A DNA stretch of 64,000 nt. Origin: Streptomyces flaveolus. Its GTDB lineage: Bacteria; Actinomycetota; Actinomycetes; Streptomycetales; Streptomycetaceae. The translations under genes and the position numbers were made by a program. Each line of letters starts with the position of its first letter. Positions within the stretch are counted from its first letter, which is position 1. Shown in pieces: positions 30,396 to 38,261 of the stretch. The notes under the pieces are model-generated. The model worked only from the letters and a program-made list of their open reading frames with translations. It was not told where the DNA came from and made no database searches. The stretch lies in contig NZ_BMRV01000001.1 in assembly GCF_014648815.1 (NCBI RefSeq), positions 790,934 to 854,933 of the forward strand, in the 5' to 3' direction.

Positions 30396-30836
30396 GTGCG
30401 AGGTCTCCAGTTCATGAGAAAGACGGAGGGACGAGCGGAGCGGGACGACTTCACCGCGCGCAGCGCGTCCCCGACCTCGCGGGCCTCGGCGGGAAGCCGG
30501 GCGACGCGGTCAGCGACAGCACGACCGGTACGGCGGGAGAGAGCCGCCGTCTGGAACGCAGATGAATCATGGGGTCTCCACATCATCCGGAAAACGAGAC
30601 CGGCCCGAGACACAGGTGGTGCTCGGGCAGGTACATGACGCAGTGGTGCAGGGCGAAGCTATCTCCCGAAGTCGCTGGCCAGCAATGACTTCCCCCAAGT
30701 GACTTGGGAAAGTGCCACGGGTGTTGAACCGGGCCCCGCAAGGCGCCGTGTCGTTGGACAGGGAGCCCGAGCACGATCGGGTTCCCGCGAGAACACCGAG
30801 GTACAAGCCGTCATGTCCGTCGTACGAGGAGACTCC
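30396..30836. promoter_or_regulatory. 441-bp divergent spacer between the S8 protease and DUF485/actP genes
   Basis: No supported gene. It holds overlapping inverted repeats at about 30678-30714: GAAGTC...GACTTC, and the near-palindrome ACTTCCCCCAAG-TGA-CTTGGGAAAGT. These could be an operator or an RNA hairpin for either gene. A 73-codon open frame on the minus strand (30392-30613) ends on the protease start codon but has only moderate third-position GC and no family. Confidence 0.5.
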
Positions 30837-31196
30837 GTGGCCACCGACGCACCGCCCCCCTCGAAAGCAGAGGAACACCGACTCCCCTCCGCCGAGGAGT
30901 TCTCCGAGGTGCAGCAGAGTGCGGAGTTCGCCGAACTGCGCCGCACCTTCCGCTCCTTCGCCTTCCCGCTGACGATCGCCTTCGTCGCCTGGTACCTGCT
31001 CTACGTGCTGCTGTCGAACTACGCCGGCGGCTTCATGGGCACCAAGCTGTTCGGCAACATCAACGTCGCGTTCGTCTTCGGCCTCGCCCAGTTCGTCACC
31101 ACGTTCCTCATCGCCTGGTGGTACTCGCGGCACGCCGCCGCGAAGCTCGACCCCAAGGCCGAGGCCATCAAGTCCCGGATGGAGGGCGGCGCATGA
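30837..31196 (+). CDS. DUF485 membrane protein, partner of the acetate permease
   Basis: 119 aa from GTG 30837 (GAGGAGA 6 nt upstream; ATG 30813 is in frame but lacks this). The N-terminus is soluble and acidic, with two transmembrane helices (about 45-67 and 79-101) of the DUF485 type: FPLTIAFVAWYLLYVLLSNY and FVTTFLIAWWYSRHAA. DUF485 (YjcH) genes stand before actP in many bacteria. The stop overlaps the actP start as ATGA. Confidence 0.92.
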   Translation: MATDAPPPSKAEEHRLPSAEEFSEVQQSAEFAELRRTFRSFAFPLTIAFVAWYLLYVLLSNYAGGFMGTKLFGNINVAFVFGLAQFVTTFLIAWWYSRHAAAKLDPKAEAIKSRMEGGA

Positions 31197-32827
31197 GCCC
31201 CGCACAGACCGTCTTCGCCGCCGAGCTCGCCGCCAACGAGGCCAGCGAGCACCGGCCGCTGATCATCACGCTCTTCTCCGTCTTCGTCGTCGCGACGCTC
31301 TTCATCACCGTCTGGGCCGGCCGCCAGACCAAGGACGCCGCGGACTTCTACGCGGGCGGCCGCCAGTTCAGCGCCTTCCAGAACGGCCTCGCCGTCTCCG
31401 GCGACTACATGTCGGCCGCGTCCTTCCTCGGCATCGCCGGCGCCATCGCCCTCTTCGGCTACGACGGCTTCCTGTACTCCATCGGCTTCCTGGTCGCCTG
31501 GCTGGTCGCCCTGCTGCTGGTCGCCGAGCCGCTCAGGAACTCCGGCCGCTACACGATGGGCGACGTCCTCGCGTACCGCATGCGCCAGCGCCCCGTGCGC
31601 ACCGCCGCGGGCACCTCCACGATCGTCGTGTCGATCTTCTACCTGCTGGCCCAGATGGCCGGCGCGGGCGTCCTCGTCTCCCTGCTGCTCGGCATCACCT
31701 CCGACGCGGGCAAGGTCCTCATCGTCGCCCTCGTCGGCGTCCTGATGATCGTGTACGTCACCATCGGCGGCATGAAGGGCACCACCTGGGTCCAGATGGT
31801 CAAGGCCGTGCTGCTGATCGGCGGCACCATCCTGATCACCTTCCTGGTGCTGCTGAAGTTCGACTTCAACATCTCCGACCTGCTCGGCAAGGCCGCCGAG
31901 AACAGCGGCGCCGGCTCCGCCTTCCTGGAGCCCGGCCTCCAGTACGGCGCGACCGGCACCTCCAAGCTGGACTTCATCTCCCTCGGCATCGCCCTGGTGC
32001 TCGGCACGGCCGGCCTGCCGCACATCCTGATCCGCTTCTACACGGTGCCCAACGCCAAGGCCGCCCGTAAGTCCGTGAACTGGGCGATCGGCATCATCGG
32101 CGCCTTCTACCTGATGACCATCGCCCTCGGCTTCGGCGCCGCCGCGCTCATCGGGAAGGACGAGATCATCGCGTCCAACCCGTCCGGCAACACGGCCGCG
32201 CCCCTGCTCGCCCTCCACCTCGGCGGCGTCGACTCGGCCTGGGGCGCGATCCTGCTGGCCACGATCTCGGCGGTGGCCTTCGCGACCATCCTCGCCGTGG
32301 TCGCCGGCCTCACCCTCGCCTCGTCGTCCTCCTTCGCGCACGACATCTACGCCAACGTCATCCGCCGGGGACAGGCGACCGAGAAGGAGGAGATGCGGGC
32401 GGCCCGCTGGGCGACCGTCTTCATCGGCATCGTCTCCATCGCGCTCGGCGCCCTCGCCCGCGACCTGAACGTGGCCGGCCTGGTCGCCCTGGCCTTCGCG
32501 GTCGCGGCCTCCGCCAACCTGCCGACCATCCTCTACAGCCTGTTCTGGAAGCGGTTCACCACCCAGGGCGCCCTGTGGTCGATCTACGGCGGCCTGATCG
32601 TCGCCGTCGGCCTGGTGCTGTTCTCGCCGGTGGTCTCCGGCGACCCCAAGGCGATGTTCCCGGACGTCGACTTCGCCTGGTTCCCGCTGAAGAACCCGGG
32701 CATCATCTCCATCCCGTTCGGCTTCCTCATGGGCTGGCTCGGCACGGTCCTGTCCAAGGAGGAGCCCGACAAGGCCAAGTACGCGGAGCTCGAGGTCCGG
32801 TCGCTGACCGGCACGGGCGCCCACTGA
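31193..32827 (+). CDS. actP: Cation/acetate symporter ActP (SSS family)
   Basis: 544 aa, about 13 transmembrane helices. Family marks: DFYAGGRQFSAFQNGLAVSG near residue 45, MSAASFLGIAGAIALFGYDG, TAGLPHILIRFYTVPNAKAA and SANLPTILYSLFWKRF. It imports acetate, and possibly other short monocarboxylates, with sodium. Translationally coupled to DUF485 by a 4-bp overlap. The spacer after the gene contains a strong hairpin with a competing third arm. Confidence 0.95.
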   Translation: MSPAQTVFAAELAANEASEHRPLIITLFSVFVVATLFITVWAGRQTKDAADFYAGGRQFSAFQNGLAVSGDYMSAASFLGIAGAIALFGYDGFLYSIGFLVAWLVALLLVAEPLRNSGRYTMGDVLAYRMRQRPVRTAAGTSTIVVSIFYLLAQMAGAGVLVSLLLGITSDAGKVLIVALVGVLMIVYVTIGGMKGTTWVQMVKAVLLIGGTILITFLVLLKFDFNISDLLGKAAENSGAGSAFLEPGLQYGATGTSKLDFISLGIALVLGTAGLPHILIRFYTVPNAKAARKSVNWAIGIIGAFYLMTIALGFGAAALIGKDEIIASNPSGNTAAPLLALHLGGVDSAWGAILLATISAVAFATILAVVAGLTLASSSSFAHDIYANVIRRGQATEKEEMRAARWATVFIGIVSIALGALARDLNVAGLVALAFAVAASANLPTILYSLFWKRFTTQGALWSIYGGLIVAVGLVLFSPVVSGDPKAMFPDVDFAWFPLKNPGIISIPFGFLMGWLGTVLSKEEPDKAKYAELEVRSLTGTGAH

Positions 32828-32840
32828 TCCCCTCCCGCCG

Positions 32841-32892
32841 CGGCCCCGTCGTAGATCCCTACGACGGGGCCGCGCCGTACGTCGTAGGGATC
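32841..32892 (+). terminator. Hairpin with a competing third arm between actP and moaA
   Basis: A perfect 14-bp stem with a 4-nt loop (arms 32841-32854 and 32859-32872) follows actP. The element GTCGTAG recurs at 32881-32887, so an alternative 12-bp stem (32854-32865 with 32881-32892) can form and excludes the first. Confidence 0.7.
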
Positions 32893-32983
32893 GGGCCGCT
32901 GTCGTTGTCGGCGCGGTCACGTAGGCTCGCAGGTGTCGGAGGAGAGAAGCGCTCCACCGATCCGCGTCGAGGAGGGGGCCCAC

Positions 32984-33973
32984 GTGCTCATCGACACCTA
33001 CGGCCGAGTGGCCACCGACCTGAGGGTCTCGCTGACCGACCGCTGCAACCTGCGCTGCACGTACTGCATGCCGGAAGAGGGCCTGCAGTGGCTGGCCAAG
33101 CCCGACCTGCTCACGGACGACGAGATCGTCCGCCTGATCGACATCGCGGTCACCTCCCTCGGCATCGAGGAGGTGCGTTTCACCGGCGGGGAGCCGCTGC
33201 TGCGCCCCGGCCTGGTCGGCATCGTCGAGCGGGTCGCCGCCCTGGAGCCGCGCCCCCAGATGTCCCTCACCACCAACGGCATCGGCCTCAGGCGCACGGC
33301 GACGGCCCTGAAGGCCGCGGGCCTGGACCGGGTCAACGTCTCCCTGGACACCCTGCGCCCGGACGTCTTCAAGACGCTCACCCGCCGGGACCGCCACAAG
33401 GACGTCCTGGAGGGCCTCGAGGCCGCCCGCGATGCGGGCCTGACCCCGGTGAAGGTGAACTCGGTCCTGATGCCGGGCCTCAACGACGACGAGGCACCCG
33501 ACCTGCTGGCCTGGGCCGTCGAGCACGATTACGAGCTGCGCTTCATCGAGCAGATGCCCCTGGACGCCCAGCACGGCTGGAAGCGCGAGGGCATGGTCAC
33601 CGCCGGTGACATCCTCACCTCCCTGCGCACCCGCTTCGAGCTGACCGCCGAGGGCTCCGAGGCGCGCGGCTCGGCCCCCGCCGAACGCTGGCTGGTGGAC
33701 GGCGGCCCGCACCGCGTCGGCGTCATCGCCTCCGTCACCCGACCGTTCTGCTCGGCCTGCGACCGCACCCGCCTGACCGCCGACGGCCAGGTGCGCACCT
33801 GTCTGTTCGCCACCGAGGAGACCGACCTGCGCGCAGCCCTGCGCTCCGGTGCCCCGGACGAGGAGATCGCCCGCATCTGGCGGCTCGCCATGTGGGGCAA
33901 GAAGGCGGGCGCGGGCCTCGACGACCCGACGTTCGTCCAGCCCGACCGGCCGATGTCGGCGATCGGCGGCTAG
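32984..33973 (+). CDS. moaA: GTP 3',8-cyclase MoaA
   Basis: 329 aa radical-SAM enzyme for the first step of molybdenum cofactor synthesis (GTP to 3',8-cyclo-7,8-dihydro-GTP). The SAM cluster motif is at Cys21, Cys25, Cys28 (CNLRCTYC). The second, C-terminal cluster is bound by FCSACDRTRL plus a Cys 14 residues on (VRTCLF). The C-terminal Gly-Gly needed for activity is present (SAIGG). GTG 32984 is preferred because GAGGAGGGGG lies 8 nt upstream and it gives the usual length; GTG 32933 is in frame. Confidence 0.96.
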   Translation: MLIDTYGRVATDLRVSLTDRCNLRCTYCMPEEGLQWLAKPDLLTDDEIVRLIDIAVTSLGIEEVRFTGGEPLLRPGLVGIVERVAALEPRPQMSLTTNGIGLRRTATALKAAGLDRVNVSLDTLRPDVFKTLTRRDRHKDVLEGLEAARDAGLTPVKVNSVLMPGLNDDEAPDLLAWAVEHDYELRFIEQMPLDAQHGWKREGMVTAGDILTSLRTRFELTAEGSEARGSAPAERWLVDGGPHRVGVIASVTRPFCSACDRTRLTADGQVRTCLFATEETDLRAALRSGAPDEEIARIWRLAMWGKKAGAGLDDPTFVQPDRPMSAIGG

Positions 33974-34188
33974 CGCTCGGCCGCCTGCCAGTCCTCGAAC
34001 CTGGCGACGTCCTTCAGGAAGCCCCGCACCCCGAGGAACTGGGAGAGGTGCTCCCGGTGCTCCTCGCAGGCGAGCCACGTCTTGCGGCGCTCCGGCGTGT
34101 GCACCTTCGGGTTGTTCCACGCCAGCACCCACACGGCGGCACTGCGGCAGCCCTTGGCGGAGCAGATCGGGGTCGGTTCGTCACTCAC
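33970..34188 (-). CDS. Small Cys/His hypothetical protein tail-to-tail with moaA
   Basis: 72 aa starting MSDEPTPICSAKGC, with later ACEEHREHL, a spacing that could bind one zinc (Cys-x4-Cys...Cys-x2-His). Rich in Trp and Arg. Conserved beside moaA in Streptomyces as far as I recall, function unknown. Its TAG stop and the moaA TAG stop share the palindrome CTAG (33970-33973). Confidence 0.85.
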   Translation of the reverse strand: MSDEPTPICSAKGCRSAAVWVLAWNNPKVHTPERRKTWLACEEHREHLSQFLGVRGFLKDVARFEDWQAAER

Positions 34189-34210
34189 AGGTTCGTCTCA
34201 CAACTCACGG

Positions 34211-34255
34211 AAAAAGGCGACGCCGAGCAGCCACGGGGGGAGCTGCCCGGCGTCG
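34211..34255 (-). terminator. Intrinsic terminator of the DUF3099 gene
   Basis: Stem of 8 and 5 bp around one mismatch (arms 34218-34231 and 34242-34255), followed on the minus strand by five T. It lies 170 nt after the DUF3099 stop and just before the 72-aa gene. Confidence 0.8.
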
Positions 34256-34422
34256 GTCCGTCGCTCCGACGGGGGATGCGGAGCGCGTACGAAGTATGTC
34301 ACGGGTCACCCGCCACCCGGCACCGGAACAACATGATTGATCTGAGCTTTTCTTGAGCCTGGCGCGGAATCGACGCCCGCCCCGACCGGTTCCCGGGCGC
34401 CCGATCGCCGCCTCCTCGGCGG

Positions 34423-34821
34423 TCACGACGTGCCGTGCGGCCCACCGGCGGAGCCCGGCGCCGGACCCGGCGCCGCGTCTTCCGGGACGGATTCCGCCCG
34501 GCCGTCGTCCGCCCGCGGGGCCGTGATCATCGGCGGTGCGGGCACCGTCACGAACGTCGACGGCAACGACGGCGCGTTCTCCCGTCCCGCGTTCGCGATC
34601 ACGACCGCGATGTAGGGCAGCACGGCGCCGAGCACCAGCGCCACGATCGCGACGTGCCGTTCCACGTTCCACAGGCATGCCGCGAGGATGACCGAAACCG
34701 TACGGACCGACATCGAGATGACGTAGCGGCGCTGCCGCCCGCGCACATCCTCCTGGAGGCCCGTACGGGCCCCGGTGATCCGAAAGACCTCTGTGTTCTG
34801 CCCGCCGCCCAGCTTCCGCAT
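34423..34821 (-). CDS. DUF3099 membrane protein
   Basis: 132 aa from ATG 34821 (a GTG is the adjacent upstream codon). N-terminal part EVFRITGARTGLQEDVRGRQ, then two transmembrane helices (about 36-53 and 57-77) typical of DUF3099, and a Pro/Ala-rich cytoplasmic tail ending near PGSAGGPHGTS. Function unknown; common in actinobacteria. It is divergent from the GlsB-type gene. Confidence 0.85.
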   Translation of the reverse strand: MRKLGGGQNTEVFRITGARTGLQEDVRGRQRRYVISMSVRTVSVILAACLWNVERHVAIVALVLGAVLPYIAVVIANAGRENAPSLPSTFVTVPAPPMITAPRADDGRAESVPEDAAPGPAPGSAGGPHGTS

Positions 34822-35081
34822 CACGTTCCACCAACCGCCCGCATCGGTCTTTCCCCGCCCCGCTTCCGTCCGCGGCCGCTCGGGGACCCCGGTCCCGGAC
34901 GACTCCACGTTACGCCGCGTCCGCGCCTCCCACGAGACCGGGTCGCCCCCGGTTCGCGCGCCCGGCGTGCGCCGCGCCGCGTAGGCGGATGCCCCGTTCG
35001 GCCGTACCCGGCATGCGCCGTTCGCGGTACGGCCGAAGACTGGCGGCAATGCTCACCTGGAGCCGTATGAGGGAGGCAGCC

Positions 35082-35363
35082 ATGGGCTGGTTGTGGGCGA
35101 TCATCGTCGGATTCGTGCTCGGTCTGATCGCCAAGGCGATCATTCCGGGGAAGCAGCACAGCCCCCTGTGGCTGACCACCATCTTCGGCATGCTCGGTGC
35201 CATCGCCGGCAACGCGATCGCCCGCGCGGTCGGGGTCGAGGCGACCTCCGGCATCGACTGGTGGCGCCACCTCTTCCAGCTGGTGGCCGCGATCATCATC
35301 GTCGCCCTCGGCGACGCCGCCTACATGGCGGTGCGGGGCAACAGGCGGCGGGAACGCGCCTGA
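35082..35363 (+). CDS. GlsB/YeaQ/YmgE-type small stress membrane protein
   Basis: 93 aa with three hydrophobic helices and the family's glycine pattern: WLWAIIVGFVLGLIAKAIIP, then TTIFGMLGAIAGNAIARAVG and LVAAIIIVALGDAAYMAV. These transglycosylase-associated-type proteins are membrane-bound and stress-induced. ATG 35082 is chosen because GAGGGAGG lies just upstream. The C-terminus is basic (RGNRRRERA). Confidence 0.88.
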   Translation: MGWLWAIIVGFVLGLIAKAIIPGKQHSPLWLTTIFGMLGAIAGNAIARAVGVEATSGIDWWRHLFQLVAAIIIVALGDAAYMAVRGNRRRERA

Positions 35364-35376
35364 CGCGTACGGCGAA

Positions 35377-35417
35377 GGGGCGGCCCACGGTCGCCGCAAG
35401 GCACCGCGAACCGCCCC
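35377..35417. terminator. Terminator between convergent GlsB and tyrS genes
   Basis: GGGGCGG (35377-35383) pairs with CCGCCCC (35411-35417), with further weak pairing inside. It lies between two stops. Confidence 0.55.
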
Positions 35418-35429
35418 TCGTACGCGCGC

Positions 35430-36698
35430 TCAGGCGCCGGTGACCTCCACCGCGGCCAGGTTCTTCTTGCCGCGGCGCAGCACCAGCCAGCGCCCGTGCA
35501 GCAGGTCCTCCGCGGCGGGGACGGCGTCCTCACCGGCGACCTTGACGTTGTTCACGTAGGCGCCGCCCTCCTTGACCGTGCGGCGCGCGGCGGACTTGCT
35601 GGCCACCAGGCCGACCTCGGCGAACAGGTCCACGACCGGGCCCAGCTCGGCGACCTTCACGTGCGGCAGCTCGGAGAGGGCCGCGGTCAGCGTCCGGTCG
35701 TCCAGCTCGGACAGGTCGCCCTGGCCGAAGAGGGCCTTGGACGCGGCGATCACCGCGGCCGTCTGGTCGGCACCGTGCACCAGCGTCGTCAGCTCCTCCG
35801 CCAGCGCGCGCTGCGCGGCCCGGGCCTGCGGACGCTCCTCGGTCTGCTTCTCCAGCTCTTCCAGCTCCTCACGGGACCTGAAGGACAGGATCCGCATGTA
35901 GCCCGAGATGTCCCGGTCGTCGGCGTTCAGCCAGAACTGGTAGAACGCGTACGGCGTCGTCATCTCCGGGTCGAGCCAGACGGCGCCACCTTCGGTCTTG
36001 CCGAACTTGGTGCCGTCCGCCTTGGTCATCAGCGGGGTCGCCAGCGCGTGCACCTGGGCCTGCGGTTCCAGCCGGTGGATCAGGTCCAGGCCCGCCGTGA
36101 GATTGCCCCACTGGTCGCTGCCGCCCTGCTGGAGCGTGCAGCCGTGGCGCCGGTACAGCTCCAGGAAGTCCATGCCCTGCAGCAGCTGGTAGCTGAACTC
36201 CGTGTAGCTGATGCCCTCGGCCGACTCCAGCCGCCGCGCGACCGAGTCCTTCGTCAGCATCTTGTTGACGCGGAAGTGCTTGCCGATGTCACGCAGGAAC
36301 TCGATGGCCGACATGCCGGCCGTCCAGTCCAGGTTGTTCACCATCACCGCGGCGTTGTCGCCCTCGAAGGACAGGAACGGCTCGATCTGCCCGCGCAGCC
36401 GGGTCACCCAGTTCGCGACCGTCTCCGGGTCGTTCAGGGTGCGCTCCGCCGTGGGGCGGGGGTCGCCGATCTGGCCCGTGGCGCCGCCGACCAGGGCCAG
36501 CGGGCGCAGGCCCGCCCGCTGGAGCCGGCGCATGGTGAGCACCTGCACCAGGTGGCCGACGTGCAGGCTGGCCGCGGTCGGGTCGAAGCCGCAATAGAAC
36601 GTGACGGGACCGTCCGCGAGCGCCTTGCGCAAAGCGTCCTCGTCAGTGGACAGGGCGATCACGCCACGCCACTTCAGCTCGTCGACGATGTCCGTCAC
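35430..36698 (-). CDS. tyrS: Tyrosyl-tRNA synthetase
   Basis: 422 aa class I synthetase of the bacterial TyrRS type. HIGH-like motif HVGH at 46-49, KMSKS-like KFGKT at 231-235, tyrosine-binding region [13 protein letters not shown], and a C-terminal S4 RNA-binding domain (about 355-420, [20 protein letters not shown]). GTG 36698 gives the standard length with GAGGAG upstream. It follows pmbA by 56 bp on the same strand, so the protease-maturation genes and tyrS may share a transcript. No T-box-like leader is visible. Confidence 0.97.
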   Translation of the reverse strand: MTDIVDELKWRGVIALSTDEDALRKALADGPVTFYCGFDPTAASLHVGHLVQVLTMRRLQRAGLRPLALVGGATGQIGDPRPTAERTLNDPETVANWVTRLRGQIEPFLSFEGDNAAVMVNNLDWTAGMSAIEFLRDIGKHFRVNKMLTKDSVARRLESAEGISYTEFSYQLLQGMDFLELYRRHGCTLQQGGSDQWGNLTAGLDLIHRLEPQAQVHALATPLMTKADGTKFGKTEGGAVWLDPEMTTPYAFYQFWLNADDRDISGYMRILSFRSREELEELEKQTEERPQARAAQRALAEELTTLVHGADQTAAVIAASKALFGQGDLSELDDRTLTAALSELPHVKVAELGPVVDLFAEVGLVASKSAARRTVKEGGAYVNNVKVAGEDAVPAAEDLLHGRWLVLRRGKKNLAAVEVTGA

Positions 36699-36754
36699 GG
36701 TTCTCTTGTCTCCTCGGATGGGCTCGACGGGTGGTCCCGGAATCAGGTACGAGG

Positions 36755-38149
36755 TTATACGCCCTGGCTGACGGAGCTCATATTGAAGTCCGGCACCCTC
36801 AGCGCGGGCATCGCGGCCCTGGTGAACCAGTCGCCCCACTCCCTGGGCAGCGTCTTCTCCGTGCGCCCGGCCTCCGTGGCCCGGCCCAGCAGCGAGACCG
36901 GCGACTCGTTGAAGCGGAAGTTGTTCACCTCGCCGACGACCTCGCCGTCCTCGACGAGGTAGACGCCGTCCCGGGTCAGGCCGGTCAGCAGCAGCGTCGC
37001 CGGGTCGACCTCGCGGATGTACCACAGGCAGGTCAGCAGCAGCCCCCGCCCGGTGCCGGCGACCATCTCCTCCAGGGAGCGGCCGGAGCCGCCCTCCAGG
37101 ACGAGGTTGTCGATCGCCGGGGCCACCGGCAGCCCGGTCAGCGCGGCACTGTGCCGGGTGGTGGTCAGCCGGTTCAGCTCACCCGCGCGGATCCAGTCCG
37201 TCGCCGCGACCGGCAGCCCGTTGTCGAACACCGACTGGTCGCCGCCGGAGGCGTGCGCGATCACGAACGGGGCGCTCTCCAGGCCCGGCTCGTGCGGGTC
37301 GCTGCGCAGCGTCATCGGCAGCTCGCCGAGCCGCTCGCCGACGCGCGTGCCACCGCCCGGCGTGGAGAACACGGTGCGGCCCTCGGCGGCGTCCCGGCCC
37401 GAGGCCGACCACAGCTGGTAGATCAGCAGGTCGGCGACCGCGGTCGGCGGCAGCAGCGTCTCGTACCGGCCGGCGGGCAGCTCCACCCGGCGCTCCGCCC
37501 AGCCGAGCCGTACGGCCAGCTCGGCGTCGAGCGCCGCCGGGTCGACGTCCTTGAAGTCCCGCGTGGAACGCCCCGCCCACGCCGACCGGGTGCGGTCGGG
37601 GGACTTGGCGTTCAGCTCCAGCGTCCCGGTGGGCTGGTCGTGCCGCAGCCGCAGACCCGTGGACGTACCCAGGTACGTCGACGTCAGCTCGTGGCGGGCG
37701 AAGCCGTACAGCTCCCGGCCGCCCGCACGCGCGCGGGCGAACGCCTCGCCCAGGGCCGGCGCGAAGTCGGCGAACACGGCCGACGACGTCTCGGCGGGCG
37801 CGTCGGTGAAGTCGGGGGAGGTGGGCACGCCCGTGACCAGCGGCTGCGCGTCCTCGGCGGGCCCTGCGCCGCGCGCGGCGGCCTCGGCGGCCCGCACCAG
37901 CGGCTCCAGCTCGTCCACGGTCACCGCCGAGCGCGACACCACGCCGGACGCCGTGCCCCGCTGCCCGTCGACCGTCGCGACGACGGTGAGCGTGCGCCCG
38001 CGCGTGACGCCGTTGGTGGTGAGCGCGTTGCCCGCCCAGCGCAGGTTGGCGGTGGACTCCTCGTCGGCGATGACCACGCACCCGTCCGCCCGGGACAGCT
38101 CCAGCGCCCGCTCGACGATCTCGTGCGGCTTGTTCGTGCGCGCGATCAT
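36755..38149 (-). CDS. pmbA: TldE/PmbA family metallopeptidase subunit
   Basis: 464 aa, the TldE-type partner (no HExxxH), which pairs with TldD to cleave modified peptides or remove antitoxin/leader sequences in other bacteria. Family marks: [20 protein letters not shown] and [20 protein letters not shown] near the C-terminus. ATG 38149 overlaps the stop of a 29-codon mini-ORF that separates it from tldD. Without the 86-bp duplication pmbA would overlap tldD directly. Confidence 0.95.
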   Translation of the reverse strand: MIARTNKPHEIVERALELSRADGCVVIADEESTANLRWAGNALTTNGVTRGRTLTVVATVDGQRGTASGVVSRSAVTVDELEPLVRAAEAAARGAGPAEDAQPLVTGVPTSPDFTDAPAETSSAVFADFAPALGEAFARARAGGRELYGFARHELTSTYLGTSTGLRLRHDQPTGTLELNAKSPDRTRSAWAGRSTRDFKDVDPAALDAELAVRLGWAERRVELPAGRYETLLPPTAVADLLIYQLWSASGRDAAEGRTVFSTPGGGTRVGERLGELPMTLRSDPHEPGLESAPFVIAHASGGDQSVFDNGLPVAATDWIRAGELNRLTTTRHSAALTGLPVAPAIDNLVLEGGSGRSLEEMVAGTGRGLLLTCLWYIREVDPATLLLTGLTRDGVYLVEDGEVVGEVNNFRFNESPVSLLGRATEAGRTEKTLPREWGDWFTRAAMPALRVPDFNMSSVSQGV

Positions 38150-38261
38150 CGACCGGCCTCCTGCGTGGTGTTGAGACTGTGCTTGCCCGGGGGGCGACCC
38201 CCGGACCCCCGGCCGACCTCGATGCGCGCGATCATCGCCCCGCCTCCTGCGTGGTGTTGAG
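38137..38261 (-). repeat. Duplicated tldD/pmbA junction (39-bp direct repeats, 86 bp apart)
   Basis: Segments 38137-38175 and 38223-38261 match at 37 of 39 positions. Each holds the end of the tldD reading frame (NTTQEAGR) and the start of pmbA (ATGATCGCGCGCA). Between them is a CCGGGGG/CCCCCCGG palindrome of the kind scattered through Streptomyces genomes. Confidence 0.85.
38146..38235 (-). CDS. 29-codon mini-ORF between tldD and pmbA
   Basis: Created by the junction duplication. It begins with the PmbA N-terminus (MIAR), continues with IEVGRGSGGRPPGKHSL, and ends with the TldD C-terminus (NTTQEAGR). Its ATG overlaps the tldD stop (ATGA) and its stop overlaps the pmbA start (ATGA), so ribosomes can pass through all three frames by coupled re-initiation. 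Whether a stable peptide is made is unknown. Confidence 0.35.
   Translation of the reverse strand: MIARIEVGRGSGGRPPGKHSLNTTQEAGR

Noticed and set aside
30392..30613. 73-codon minus-strand frame ending on the S8 protease start
   Set aside because: Third-position GC only about 73%, no ribosome site seen and no recognisable family. The stop/start overlap may be chance.
31019..34132. Long minus-strand open frame opposite actP and moaA
   Set aside because: Asp/Glu/Gly-rich translation without domains; the opposite strand encodes well-known proteins.
36699..36754. T-box leader for tyrS
   Set aside because: Only 56 bp separate pmbA and tyrS and no T-box sequence is present.
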